Assembly: GCA_963811895.1 (NCBI GenBank)
Contig: CAWETE010000004.1
Span: 682,001-746,000, forward strand
DNA from: DASSUW01 sp963811895
Lineage (GTDB): Bacteria; Actinomycetota; Thermoleophilia; Solirubrobacterales; Solirubrobacteraceae
Length of the DNA stretch: 64,000 nucleotides
Reading direction: 5' to 3'
Of the stretch, positions 18,011 to 25,846 are shown piece by piece; the first letter of the stretch is position 1, and each line of letters opens with the position of its first letter. The position numbers were made by a program, and so were the translations under genes. The notes beneath the pieces were generated by a model. It had not been told where the DNA came from and made no database searches. It was given only the letters and a program-made list of their open reading frames with translations.

Positions 18011-18238
18011 GTGCCGAGCACGGAGGAACTGAAGCAGCGCATCGAGGACGCCATCCCGGGCGCCCGCGCCGAGGTCACCGACCTCACCGGCGGGGGCGAC
18101 CACTTCCGCGCCTCGGTCGCTGCGCCGGAGTTCTCCGGCATGAGCCGGATCGAGCAGCATCGCCGCGTGTACGCGGTGTTCGGGCCCGACATCGGCGGGC
18201 CCATCCACGCGCTGTCCCTCGAAACGCGAGCGGAGTGA
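18011..18238 (+). CDS. bolA: BolA-family protein
   Basis: A 75-residue BolA/YrbA-type protein. It has the class II KH-like core with GGGDHFRASVAAPEF, the family signature RIEQHRRVYAVFG and the closing GPIHALSLET. The conserved His in IHALSL is one of the ligands used to share a [2Fe-2S] cluster with monothiol glutaredoxins. The start is GTG at 18011, and the grxD ATG follows 2 bp after its stop, which is the classical BolA-Grx pairing. Confidence 0.92.
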   Translation: MPSTEELKQRIEDAIPGARAEVTDLTGGGDHFRASVAAPEFSGMSRIEQHRRVYAVFGPDIGGPIHALSLETRAE

Positions 18239-18240
18239 GC

Positions 18241-18657
18241 ATGAGCGAAACGACCGAGAACCCCATCCGCGAGGCGATCGCCGACGCGATCCGCGACCAC
18301 GAGGTGATCCTCTTCATGAAGGGGACGCCGGAGCGCCCGGCGTGCGGCTTCTCCGCGCGCACGGTGGCCGCCCTCGACGCCGTCGGCAAGGAGTTCGCCG
18401 CCGTCGACATCCTGCCCGACCCGCGCATCCGCGCCGAGCTGTCGGCGCTGTCGAACTGGCCGACCATCCCGCAGCTCTTCGTCAAGGGCGAGCTGGTGGG
18501 CGGCTGCGACATCATCACGGAGATGTACGAGACGGGCGAGCTGTTCGAGGTCATGGGCGTCGAGCAGCCGGCCGAGGCTCCGGACGAGGCGCCGAAGGCC
18601 GCCGAGCCGGGCGCACCGCCGCTGCAGATCCAGAACGACCTCGTCGACCGCTCTTAG
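18241..18657 (+). CDS. grxD: Monothiol glutaredoxin (Grx4/GrxD family)
   Basis: The 138-aa protein has the monothiol active site CGFS in RPACGFSARTV, preceded by VILFMKGTPE, followed by NWPTIPQLFVKGELVGGCDI with the cis-Pro and glutathione-binding GGCD. It extends past the usual Grx4 end with a roughly 35-residue acidic Pro/Ala tail (EAPDEAPKAAEPGAP). These glutaredoxins carry a [2Fe-2S] cluster, often as a heterodimer with BolA, encoded immediately upstream. The repeat at 18663 begins 6 bp after its stop. Confidence 0.93.
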   Translation: MSETTENPIREAIADAIRDHEVILFMKGTPERPACGFSARTVAALDAVGKEFAAVDILPDPRIRAELSALSNWPTIPQLFVKGELVGGCDIITEMYETGELFEVMGVEQPAEAPDEAPKAAEPGAPPLQIQNDLVDRS

Positions 18658-18875
18658 ACGCGCCCGGGGGTATGTCCCCCCGGGACACACCCCCAAGGGA
18701 ATCGCCCCCTGGGCGATTCCCCGCTCTCGGCGAGGTACTGCCCGTCCTCGGTGAGGGCGAGCACGTAGAGGGAGATGCCGTGCATGCGCTCGGCGATCGA
18801 GATCCGGTACGCGTCGCCCTCGCGGCCGCTGTCGTAGCGGATCAGCCGGTCGAGGCGCTCGAGGTCATCCGGCAT
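18654..18875 (-). CDS. Small protein of unknown function whose C-terminus is encoded by a repeat element
   Basis: A 73-residue reading frame begins at ATG 18875, overlapping the end of the permease gene by 11 bp, so it is positioned for coupled translation. Residues 1-51 (from MPDDLERLDRLIRYDS to YVLALTEDGQYLAES) look like a small soluble alpha/beta protein. The remaining residues (SPRGRFPWGCVPGGHT...) are read straight through the double-hairpin repeat. The native stop may have been displaced when the repeat arrived. I do not recognise the family. Confidence 0.5.
   Translation of the reverse strand: MPDDLERLDRLIRYDSGREGDAYRISIAERMHGISLYVLALTEDGQYLAESGESPRGRFPWGCVPGGHTPGRV
18663..18720. repeat. 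Double-hairpin REP-like repeat, copy 1
   Basis: This 58-bp element is about 93 % identical, in the same orientation, to the one at 20294-20350. The first hairpin has GGGGTATGTCCC against GGGACACACCCC (one imperfect pair). The second is a perfect 10-bp hairpin, GGAATCGCCC against GGGCGATTCC with loop CCT. It lies just after the grxD stop and within the 3' end of a small ORF on the other strand. Confidence 0.85.
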
Positions 18876-20292
18876 CCGCGGATCGTACGCGGTCCGGCGC
18901 TTCCTCCCGCGTGAAACGCGGCTCGCGCTCGCGCGGCGTGTGATCGCCGCCGAGCCGGGCCCGCAGCGCGTAGGCGCCGAGGACGACGGCCAGCGATCCG
19001 AGGCTCCACCAGAGCTGCGAGCGCACGTCGTCGACGAACGCCATCGAGCCGATGACGACGACGATGGCGGCGATAACCAGGTACGTCAGCCACGGGTAGC
19101 CCCACATGCGGACCTCGAGCCGCTCTGGGTCCTCGCGCTCGAGCCGGGCCCTCATGCGCAGCTCGGACACGGCGATCAGCAGGTAGACGAACAGCGCGAC
19201 GGCCCCCGACGAGTTGACGAGCCAGAGGAAGATCGTCTCCGGCCACAGCGCGGCGGCGATCACCGAGACGTAGCCGACCGAGGTCGCCAGCAGGATCGCC
19301 CGCGCCGGGACGCCGCGCGAGTTCAGCTGGATGGTCCATTGCGGCGCGTCGCCGCGGTGGGCGAGCGCGAACATCATCCGCGAGGCGACGTAGAGCCCGG
19401 AGTTCAGGCACGACAGGACGGCGGTGAGGACGACCGCGTTCATGATGTCCGCCGCGCCCGCGATGCCGATGATGTCGAGCGCCGCCACGAACGGCGACTC
19501 GCCGAGCTTCGTGCTGTTCCACGGCACGATGCAGACGATCAGGAAGACGGACAGCACGTAGAACACGAGCACGCGGCCGATCACCGAGTTCGTCGCCTTG
19601 GTCACGGCCTGCTTCGGCTCGTCGGACTCGGCGGCCGCGATGGTCGCGATCTCCGCGCCGACGAAGGCGAAGATCACGATCACCACCCCGGTGAGGACCA
19701 TCCCCAGGCCCTCGGGCGCGAACCCGCCCTCCGCCGTCAGCTGCCCGACGCCGCCGTCGCCGCCGGTCAGCCCCAGCACGTAGGCGAGGCCGAGGCAGAT
19801 GAAGGCGATGATGGCGGCGACCTTGATCGAGGCGAACCAGAACTCGAACTCGCCGTAGGCCCGGACCGACGCGAGATTGGTCATCGTCAGCAGGAGCATC
19901 AGGGCGAGGCTGGTCGCCCAGATCGGGATGTCGAACCAACGCTGGATGATCTCGGCGCCGGCCACCGCCTCGATCGCCAGCACGATCACCCAGAACCACC
20001 AGTACAGCCAGCCGGTCGTGAAGCCGGCCCAGTTGCCCATCGAGAGCCGCGCGTAGTCGGCGAACGAGCCGGTGCTCGGGTTGGCGACCGCCATCTCGCC
20101 GAGCATCCGCATCACGAGCACCACCAGCGTGCCGGCCAGCAGGTACGAGAGCACCGCCGCCGGGCCGGTCTGGTTGATCACCGCGCCCGAGCCGACGAAC
20201 AGCCCGGCGCCGATCACGCCTCCCAGCGCGATCATCGTCACGTGCCGGCGCTTGAGGCCCGTCTGCAGCCCGTGCCGGTCCTCCATCGCCAT
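18865..20292 (-). CDS. Amino-acid permease (APC superfamily, AAT/GABA-permease type)
   Basis: A 475-aa inner-membrane transporter with about twelve membrane segments. The first helix carries the substrate- and ion-binding signature IALGGVIGAGLFVGSGAVI, followed by GPAAVLSYLLAG and MLGEMAVANPSTGSFADYA, characteristic of the AAT subfamily (GabP, AnsP, CycA and relatives). Helix 6 has FAFVGAEIATIAAAESDEP. The exact amino acid is unclear. ATG 20292 (or 20286) starts only 2 bp from repeat copy 2, so any ribosome binding site lies inside the hairpin. A small ORF overlaps its 3' end. The locus is bracketed by repeat copies. Confidence 0.88.
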   Translation of the reverse strand: MAMEDRHGLQTGLKRRHVTMIALGGVIGAGLFVGSGAVINQTGPAAVLSYLLAGTLVVLVMRMLGEMAVANPSTGSFADYARLSMGNWAGFTTGWLYWWFWVIVLAIEAVAGAEIIQRWFDIPIWATSLALMLLLTMTNLASVRAYGEFEFWFASIKVAAIIAFICLGLAYVLGLTGGDGGVGQLTAEGGFAPEGLGMVLTGVVIVIFAFVGAEIATIAAAESDEPKQAVTKATNSVIGRVLVFYVLSVFLIVCIVPWNSTKLGESPFVAALDIIGIAGAADIMNAVVLTAVLSCLNSGLYVASRMMFALAHRGDAPQWTIQLNSRGVPARAILLATSVGYVSVIAAALWPETIFLWLVNSSGAVALFVYLLIAVSELRMRARLEREDPERLEVRMWGYPWLTYLVIAAIVVVIGSMAFVDDVRSQLWWSLGSLAVVLGAYALRARLGGDHTPREREPRFTREEAPDRVRSADAG

Positions 20293-20293
20293 A

Positions 20294-20350
20294 CCCGGGG
20301 GTATGTCCCCCCGGGACATACCCCAACGGAATCGCCCCCTGGGCGATTCC
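20294..20350. repeat. Double-hairpin REP-like repeat, copy 2
   Basis: A 57-bp near-copy of 18663-18720. Hairpin 1: GGGGTATGTCCC (20298-20309) against GGGACATACCCC (20313-20324), perfect 12 bp with loop CCC. Hairpin 2: GGAATCGCCC (20328-20337) against GGGCGATTCC (20341-20350), perfect 10 bp. It fills the gap between the ABC-2 permease stop (20355) and the amino-acid permease start (20292). Confidence 0.87.
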
Positions 20351-20354
20351 GCGT

Positions 20355-21209
20355 TCACAAGTCGCGCCGGGCGAAGGCGGCCGAGGCGCCCACGCCGAGC
20401 AGCGCGAGGTACGCGACGGTCCACGGCCACAGCAGCGGGCCGGCCTCCTCGGCGCCGCCGAACGGCCCGAGGCTGATGGCGAGCCGGGTGAAGCCGACGG
20501 TGTCGGAGGTGATGGAGGCCAGGGCGGCCTGATAGAGCGCCTCGAAGGGCAGCACCCAGCTCACGATGTCGGCGACGCGGTCGAGCGTGCGCGAGCCGAG
20601 CGCCTCTCCGATCTGGCCGAGCAGCCCGGCGGTCAGCCCCGCGCCGAAGAGCATGAAGACCGCGATGCCGTTGGCGTTGGCGGACAGCAGCACCGAGCCG
20701 GAGAGCGAGAGCGCCGACAGGACGGCGACGGCGGCCGCCAGCTCGAGCGCCGGCGCGACGGTGTTGTCGGGCCACCAGCCGCTGAACGCCCTGGTGATCG
20801 CCGCGGTCGCGAGGAAGACGAAGATCACGTACATCCCGGTGACCACGGCGGCCGCGGCGAACCGGCCGGCCAGCACCGTGCGCCGCCGCAGCGGCCGCAC
20901 CAGGACGGGTTGCAGCAGACCGCGCTCCGCGTCGCCGCGGACCGCGCCGAGGGTGAGGAAGACGGCGAGGATGGTTCCGAGGAAGAGCGTGGCGAACATC
21001 GCCAGGCCGAGGATCGTCGCCCCCGCCACGGTGCGCGCGTCGATGCCCTCGATCGGCTCCTCGAACTCGTCGACGGACGTGAACAGCTGCCAGGTGCCGA
21101 GTGCGTAGAGCGCCAGGAAGGCCAGCGTGAGCAGCCCGACGACGGTGAACACCCGCCGGCGCACCGACTCGCGCAGCGCGAAGGTCGCGATGACGAGCGC
21201 GCCGCTCAT
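20355..21209 (-). CDS. ABC-2 type transporter permease
   Basis: The 284-aa protein has about six membrane helices (VFTVVGLLTLAFLALYALG, TILGLAMFATLFLGTILAVF, VVTGMYVIFVFLATAAI and others). It carries the ABC-2 pattern with GDAERGLLQPVLVRPLRRRTVLAGRF between helices 2 and 3, which contacts the ATPase. Its ATG at 21209 overlaps the stop of the ATP-binding gene (ATGA), so the two form an exporter made as one unit. The cargo is not evident. Repeat copy 2 begins 5 bp beyond its stop. Confidence 0.88.
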   Translation of the reverse strand: MSGALVIATFALRESVRRRVFTVVGLLTLAFLALYALGTWQLFTSVDEFEEPIEGIDARTVAGATILGLAMFATLFLGTILAVFLTLGAVRGDAERGLLQPVLVRPLRRRTVLAGRFAAAAVVTGMYVIFVFLATAAITRAFSGWWPDNTVAPALELAAAVAVLSALSLSGSVLLSANANGIAVFMLFGAGLTAGLLGQIGEALGSRTLDRVADIVSWVLPFEALYQAALASITSDTVGFTRLAISLGPFGGAEEAGPLLWPWTVAYLALLGVGASAAFARRDL

Positions 21210-22051
21210 TCCTCGCCCACCGCCTCGAGGTAGGCGTCCTCGAGCGACGAGCGAAGCACCTGCACGCCGTAGACCTCCTCGCCGGCGGCCACGAGGTCGC
21301 GCACGATTTCCGGCACCTCTTCGCGGCGGGCGAGCTCGAACAGGCGCTTGCCGGAGCCCGTCTCCACCTCGACCCCGCTCGGGCGGCTCAGCTCCTCGGG
21401 CGTGCCGGCCGACACCACCTCGCCGCGCGCGATGATCGCCACGCGGTCGCAGACGAGCTCGACCTCCGACAGCAGGTGCGAGTTCAGCAGCACGGACACG
21501 CCGCGCTCGCGCAGCTCCTCGAGCAGCCGGCGCACGGTGCGCCGGCCGGCGGGGTCGAGCGCGCTCGTCGGCTCGTCGAGCAGCAGCACGCGCGGGCTGC
21601 CGACCATCGCCTGCGCGATCCCCAGCCGCTGCTGCATGCCCTTGGACATCGCGCCGACGCGCCGCGTGGCCGCCTCGGTGAGGCCGACCGACTCGAGCAG
21701 CCGGCCGCGCTCGCGGGCGCCGCCGTCCGAGCCCGCGAGCCGCTGGTGCATGCCGAGCAGCTCGTCGGCGGTCAGCCAGTCGGGGAAGCGGAAGAGCTCG
21801 GCCAGGTAGCCGAGCGCGCGGTGGGCCTCCTCCGAGCCGGCGGGCGCGCCGGCGAGCCGCGCCTCGCCGCTGGTCGGGCGGACCAGCCCGCACGCGATCT
21901 TCACGAGCGTCGACTTGCCGGCGCCGTTGGGTCCGAGCAGCCCGAAGAGCTCGCCGTCGCCGACCTCGAGGCTGACGCCCTTGAGGGCCTGGATCGACCC
22001 GTACGACTTGTGCAGATCCGTCGCCTGGAGCGGGGGTGGCATCACTAGCAT
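21206..22051 (-). CDS. ABC exporter ATP-binding protein
   Basis: This 281-aa nucleotide-binding subunit carries Walker A GPNGAGKST, Q-loop region LGYLAELFRFPDWLT, signature MSKGMQQRL (a common CcmA/NatA-type variant), Walker B VLLLDEPTSALDP and H-loop LLNSHLLSEVE. The C-terminal 70 residues form the accessory domain typical of drug, antibiotic and NatA-like exporters. ATG at 22051 and 22042 are both possible starts. It is translated ahead of the overlapping permease gene. mtnA is divergent, starting 9 bp away. Confidence 0.92.
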   Translation of the reverse strand: MLVMPPPLQATDLHKSYGSIQALKGVSLEVGDGELFGLLGPNGAGKSTLVKIACGLVRPTSGEARLAGAPAGSEEAHRALGYLAELFRFPDWLTADELLGMHQRLAGSDGGARERGRLLESVGLTEAATRRVGAMSKGMQQRLGIAQAMVGSPRVLLLDEPTSALDPAGRRTVRRLLEELRERGVSVLLNSHLLSEVELVCDRVAIIARGEVVSAGTPEELSRPSGVEVETGSGKRLFELARREEVPEIVRDLVAAGEEVYGVQVLRSSLEDAYLEAVGEE

Positions 22052-22059
22052 CGTGCCCG

Positions 22060-23067
22060 ATGACCGCCTCCCCCCGTCTGCACATATCGCCGCTGCGCTG
22101 GGACGGCGAGGCGCTGCACGTGCTCGACCAGACGCGGCTGCCGGCCGAGGAGGTCGTGATCACGCTGCACGGCGCCGACGACACGGCCGAGGCGATCCGC
22201 CGGCTCGCCGTCCGGGGCGCGCCGCTGATCGGCGTCGCGGCCGCCTACGGGCTGGCGATGGAGGTCGCGCGCGATCCGAGCGCGCTCGAGCGAGCCGCCG
22301 CCGTGCTCGCCGGCGCCCGGCCCACCGCGCGCAACCTCTCCTGGGCGGTCGAGCGGATCGTGGCCGCCGGGCCGGAGCGGGCGCGCGAGGAGGCGGAGGC
22401 GATCCAGCGCGAGGACGAGGCGGCCAGCGCGGCGCTGGCGCGCCACGGCGCCGACGCGCTCGAGGCCGTGCTGCCCGCCGGCCCGGTCACCGTGATGACG
22501 CACTGCAACTCCGGGGCGCTCGCCGCCTCGGGCCGCGGGACGGGGCTCGGCGTGATCGCCGAGCTGGCTGACCGCCGCGAGGTCCGCGTGCTCGCGTGCG
22601 AGGCGCGGCCGCTGCTCCAGGGGGCGCGGCTGACGGTCTGGGAGCTGGCCCGGCTCGGGATCGAGCACGCGCTGCTGGTCGACGCCGCCGCCCCCGGCCT
22701 GCTGCGCACCGGCGCCGCGCAGGCCGTGGTCACCGGCTTCGACCGCGCGGCCGCCAACGGCGACGTGGCGAACAAGGTCGGCACCTACGGCCTGGCGCTC
22801 GCGGCGGGCGCGGCGGGCGTGCCGTTCATGGCCGCCGGCCCTTCCTCCTCGATCGACCTGCGGCTGGCGAGCGGCGACGCGATCGAGATCGAGGAGCGCG
22901 ACGCCGGCGAGGTCCGCGCGGCGGGCGGCGCGCTGCTGACCGTCGAGGGCACGCCGTGCCGCAACCCGGCGTTCGACGTCACGCCCGCCGAGCTGGTGTG
23001 GGCGCTGGTCACCGAGCGCGGCGCCGCGTCGCCGGTCACGACCGAGACGGTCGCGAGGGTGGCGTGA
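22060..23067 (+). CDS. mtnA: S-methyl-5-thioribose-1-phosphate isomerase
   Basis: MtnA converts methylthioribose-1-phosphate to methylthioribulose-1-phosphate in methionine salvage. Family motifs are IRRLAVRGAPLIGVAAAYG, the catalytic Cys in MTHCNSGALAA (near residue 148) and the catalytic Asp in TGFDRAAANGDVANKVGTYG (near residue 227). Length 335 aa is normal. ATG 22060 is preferred over the in-frame ATG 22036, which would overlap the divergent ABC gene. Its stop overlaps the GTG of the first zinc dehydrogenase. Relatives acting on 5-deoxyribose-1-phosphate share these motifs. Confidence 0.9.
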   Translation: MTASPRLHISPLRWDGEALHVLDQTRLPAEEVVITLHGADDTAEAIRRLAVRGAPLIGVAAAYGLAMEVARDPSALERAAAVLAGARPTARNLSWAVERIVAAGPERAREEAEAIQREDEAASAALARHGADALEAVLPAGPVTVMTHCNSGALAASGRGTGLGVIAELADRREVRVLACEARPLLQGARLTVWELARLGIEHALLVDAAAPGLLRTGAAQAVVTGFDRAAANGDVANKVGTYGLALAAGAAGVPFMAAGPSSSIDLRLASGDAIEIEERDAGEVRAAGGALLTVEGTPCRNPAFDVTPAELVWALVTERGAASPVTTETVARVA

Positions 23068-24026
23068 GGGTCGCCTTCACCGTTTCGCGAGACGACACTC
23101 GGATCGAGGAGCGCCCGGACCCGGTCTGCGGGCCGGGTGACGTGGTCTGCCGCGTGCTGGCCTGCGCCACCTGCGGCTCGGACGTCGGCTGGTACGTGAG
23201 CCGCAAGCTGCCCGCCGTGCTCGGGCACGAGCCCGCCGGCGAGGTCGTGGAGGTCGGGAGCGAGGTGACCGGCGTGGCGGTCGGCGACCGCGTGGCGATC
23301 CACCACCACGCGCCGTGCGGCGAGTGCCGCCGCTGCCTGCACGGCCACGAGACGCTGTGCGAGCGCTTCCGCGCCACCGGCCTCGATCCCGGCGGCTTCG
23401 CCGAGTACGTGCGGATCGAGCCCGACCTGGTGGACGAGCTGCTCCCGCTCGACGGGCTCGACCCGGTGGCGGCCACCGTGACCGAGCCGCTCGGCTGCGC
23501 CCTGCGCGCCCAGGAGCGGGCGGGGATCCGGCCCGGCGACAGCCTGCTCGTGGTGGGCGCCGGCTGCAGCGGGCTGCTGCACGTCGCCGCCGCCCACGCC
23601 CGCGGCGTCGAGGCCGTCTGGGTGCGCGAGCCGGACGGCGAGCGGCTCGCCCGCGCCGAGGCGTGGGGCGCGACGGCGCACGGCAACGAGCCCGTCGACG
23701 TGGCGATCGTGTGCACCGAGAATCCGGACGCGATCGCGGGCGCGGCCGAGGCGCTGGCGCCCGGCGGCGCGCTCTGCCTCTACGCGCCGCCGGCGCCGGG
23801 CGATCCGCTCGGCGTCGACGGCTGGACGGTGTTCTCGCGCGAGCTGCGGGTGACGGCGAGCTGGTCGGCCGGCCCCGCCGACATGCGCGCGGCGCTGGAG
23901 CTGCTGCGCCGCGGCGCCGTGCCGGTGGACGAGCTGATCACCGAGCGCTTCCCGCTCGAGCAGACCGGCGCGGCGCTGGAGGCGCAGCGCAGCGGGCGCA
24001 CGCTGAAGGCCGTGGTCGTGCCGTGA
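23064..24026 (+). CDS. Zinc-dependent medium-chain dehydrogenase (first of a pair)
   Basis: The 320-aa MDR protein has catalytic-zinc ligands in ACATCGSDVG and LGHEPAGEVVE. The structural-zinc cysteines are in HAPCGECRRCLHGHETLC, and the nucleotide-binding motif is VVGAGCSGLLHV. The fold resembles sorbitol, threonine or galactitol-1-phosphate dehydrogenases that act on polyols and sugar phosphates. It overlaps mtnA by GTGA and overlaps a second MDR gene by GTGA, so all three are coupled. A role on the product of MtnA is suggested by context only. Confidence 0.87.
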   Translation: MRVAFTVSRDDTRIEERPDPVCGPGDVVCRVLACATCGSDVGWYVSRKLPAVLGHEPAGEVVEVGSEVTGVAVGDRVAIHHHAPCGECRRCLHGHETLCERFRATGLDPGGFAEYVRIEPDLVDELLPLDGLDPVAATVTEPLGCALRAQERAGIRPGDSLLVVGAGCSGLLHVAAAHARGVEAVWVREPDGERLARAEAWGATAHGNEPVDVAIVCTENPDAIAGAAEALAPGGALCLYAPPAPGDPLGVDGWTVFSRELRVTASWSAGPADMRAALELLRRGAVPVDELITERFPLEQTGAALEAQRSGRTLKAVVVP

Positions 24027-24971
24027 AGGCGGCGATGCTGTTCGGTCTCGAGGACCTGCGGGTGCTCGAGGTCGCCGACCCCGTGCCCGGCCCCGGCGAC
24101 GTGCTCGTGCGCGTCGAGGCGGCGACCACCTGCGGCACCGACGTCAAGACCTGGCGCCGCGGCCACCCGCTGCTCGGCCCCTACCCGGCGGTGTTCGGCC
24201 ACGAGACCTGCGGCGTGCGCGAGGACACCGGCGAGCGCGTGCTGGTCGGCGACTCCGTGGCCTGCGGCGCCTGCCGCTCCTGTCTCGCCGGCCGCCCCCA
24301 GATCTGCCGCGAGCCGCGCTGGATCTTCGGCGGCTTCGCCGAGCGGATCGCCGCGCCCGAGGCGGCTCTGCACGCCGTGCCGGACGGGCTCGACCCGGCC
24401 GCGGCGGCGATGGCCGAGCCGCTCGCGGCCGCCGTCCACGCGATCGCCCGCGCGCCCGAGAAGCAGGTCGCGCCGGACGTGGGCGTGCTCGGCGGCGGCC
24501 CGATGGGCCAGATGCTCGCCGCGCTGCTCGTCGCGGAGGGCCGCACGGTCACGCTCGCCGACCGCCACGCCGAGCGCCGCGCCCAGGCCGAGGAGACGGG
24601 CGCCATGAGCGCCGAGCGCCTCGCCGACCACGACGTCGTCTTCGAGGCCGTCGGGCGGCCCGGACGCCTGGCGCGCCGCCGTCCAGGCCTGCGCCCCCGG
24701 CGGCTGCGTGGTGTTCGTGGGCGGCTGCAAGGCCGACAGCGACGCCAGCCTCCCTACGCGCCCACTTCACTACGAGGAGCTCGACCTCCGCGGCGCCTTC
24801 CACCACGCCCCCGAGGAGGTCGACCGCGCGCTCGCGCTGCTGGCCGAGGGAGCCGTGAACTGGCGCGCGCTGGCGGCCGGGCCGATCGGCCTCGAAGACC
24901 TCCAAACCGCCCTCGCAAGCGGCAACGACGGGCCCGCCCGCAAGTGGATAGTGCATCCGACCGCAAAGTAG
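24023..24971 (+). pseudogene. Zinc-dependent medium-chain dehydrogenase (second of the pair), one frameshift
   Basis: A paralogue-like MDR of about 315 aa with TTCGTDVKTW and FGHETCGV zinc-site motifs, four structural Cys in CGACRSCLAGRPQIC, and the Rossmann motif GVLGGGPMGQML. The frame slips at about 24659-24661, where one extra C in a CCC run separates EAVGRP from DAWRAAVQACAPGGC. The 3' part (VVFVGGCKAD to RKWIVHPTAK) is intact, so the gene is probably functional in vivo. It starts at GTG 24023 inside the stop of the first dehydrogenase. Confidence 0.85.
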
Positions 24972-25012
24972 CGCGAGGTGTAGGCCCGGACGGTGTCGGG
25001 CATCCCAACACT

Positions 25013-25846
25013 GTGTCGACAGCGACGACAACCCGGAAGCCTGCGACGAAGAGGTTCTCGCAGGTCGAGGCTCTGACCCTCTGGAAGCGCTACAAGGCCA
25101 CGAACGATCCGCGGCTGCGGGACCGGCTGATCATGACCTACGCGCCGCTGGTCAAGCACATCGTCTACCGCAAGATCCGCGAGGTCCCCTCCCACCAGGA
25201 GGCCGACGACTACATCTCGCGCGGGCTCGAAGCGCTCATCACCTCGATCGACCGCTACGACCCCGCCAAGGGCGCCACGCTCGAGCAGTTCCTGTGGACG
25301 CGCATCCACGGCGCCGTGCTCGACGAGCTGCGCCGCCAGGACTGGGCGCCGCGGTCGGTCCGCCGGTTCGACCGCGAGGTCGCCAAGGCCGCGCGCTCGT
25401 TCCGCGCCATCCACGGCCGCGAGCCGCGCGACGCCGAGCTCGCCGACGCGCTGGCGGTCAGCGTCGAGGAGCTGCGCGCCCACCGCGCCGACCTCATCCG
25501 CGCCGACGTCGGCTCGCTCAACGCCACGGCGACCGAGGCGTCGGACGACGAGGGCGGCGTGGAGCGCGTCGAGCTGATCCAGTCCCGCGACGAGCGCCTC
25601 CGGCCGGAGCACGCGGCCATGCTCGGCGACACCAAGCGCGCCTTCCGCGAGGCCTTCGACACGCTCAACACGCGCGAGCAGGAGATCTGCATCCTCCTCT
25701 ACGTCAAGCACCTCACGCTGCGCGAGGTGGGAGAGGTGATGGGCGTCACCGAGTCACGCGTCTCCCAGCTGCACTCCGGCATCCGCAACAAGCTGCGCCA
25801 GCGCCTCCAGGGTCACGAGGAGGCGCTCACCCTGATGGACGCCTGA
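25013..25846 (+). CDS. RNA polymerase sigma factor of the WhiG/FliA (sigma-28) type
   Basis: The 277-aa protein has region 2 in MTYAPLVKHIVYRKI, ADDYISRGLEALITSIDRYD and FLWTRIHGAVLDELRRQDW. Region 3 is HGREPRDAELADALAVSVEE, and region 4 is LNTREQEICILLYVKHLTLR followed by EVGEVMGVTESRVSQLHSGI, the DNA-binding helix-turn-helix. The order and the DELRRQDWAPRSVRR boundary are those of motility or sporulation sigma factors. GTG 25013 leads into a Thr-rich tail. No flagellar genes or anti-sigma factor are nearby. The last 20 bp overlap the convergent ECF gene. Confidence 0.9.
   Translation: MSTATTTRKPATKRFSQVEALTLWKRYKATNDPRLRDRLIMTYAPLVKHIVYRKIREVPSHQEADDYISRGLEALITSIDRYDPAKGATLEQFLWTRIHGAVLDELRRQDWAPRSVRRFDREVAKAARSFRAIHGREPRDAELADALAVSVEELRAHRADLIRADVGSLNATATEASDDEGGVERVELIQSRDERLRPEHAAMLGDTKRAFREAFDTLNTREQEICILLYVKHLTLREVGEVMGVTESRVSQLHSGIRNKLRQRLQGHEEALTLMDA

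Noticed and set aside
18663..20350. CRISPR or insertion-sequence ends
   Set aside because: Only two copies 1.6 kb apart with a permease between, no spacers, no transposase, no target duplication visible.
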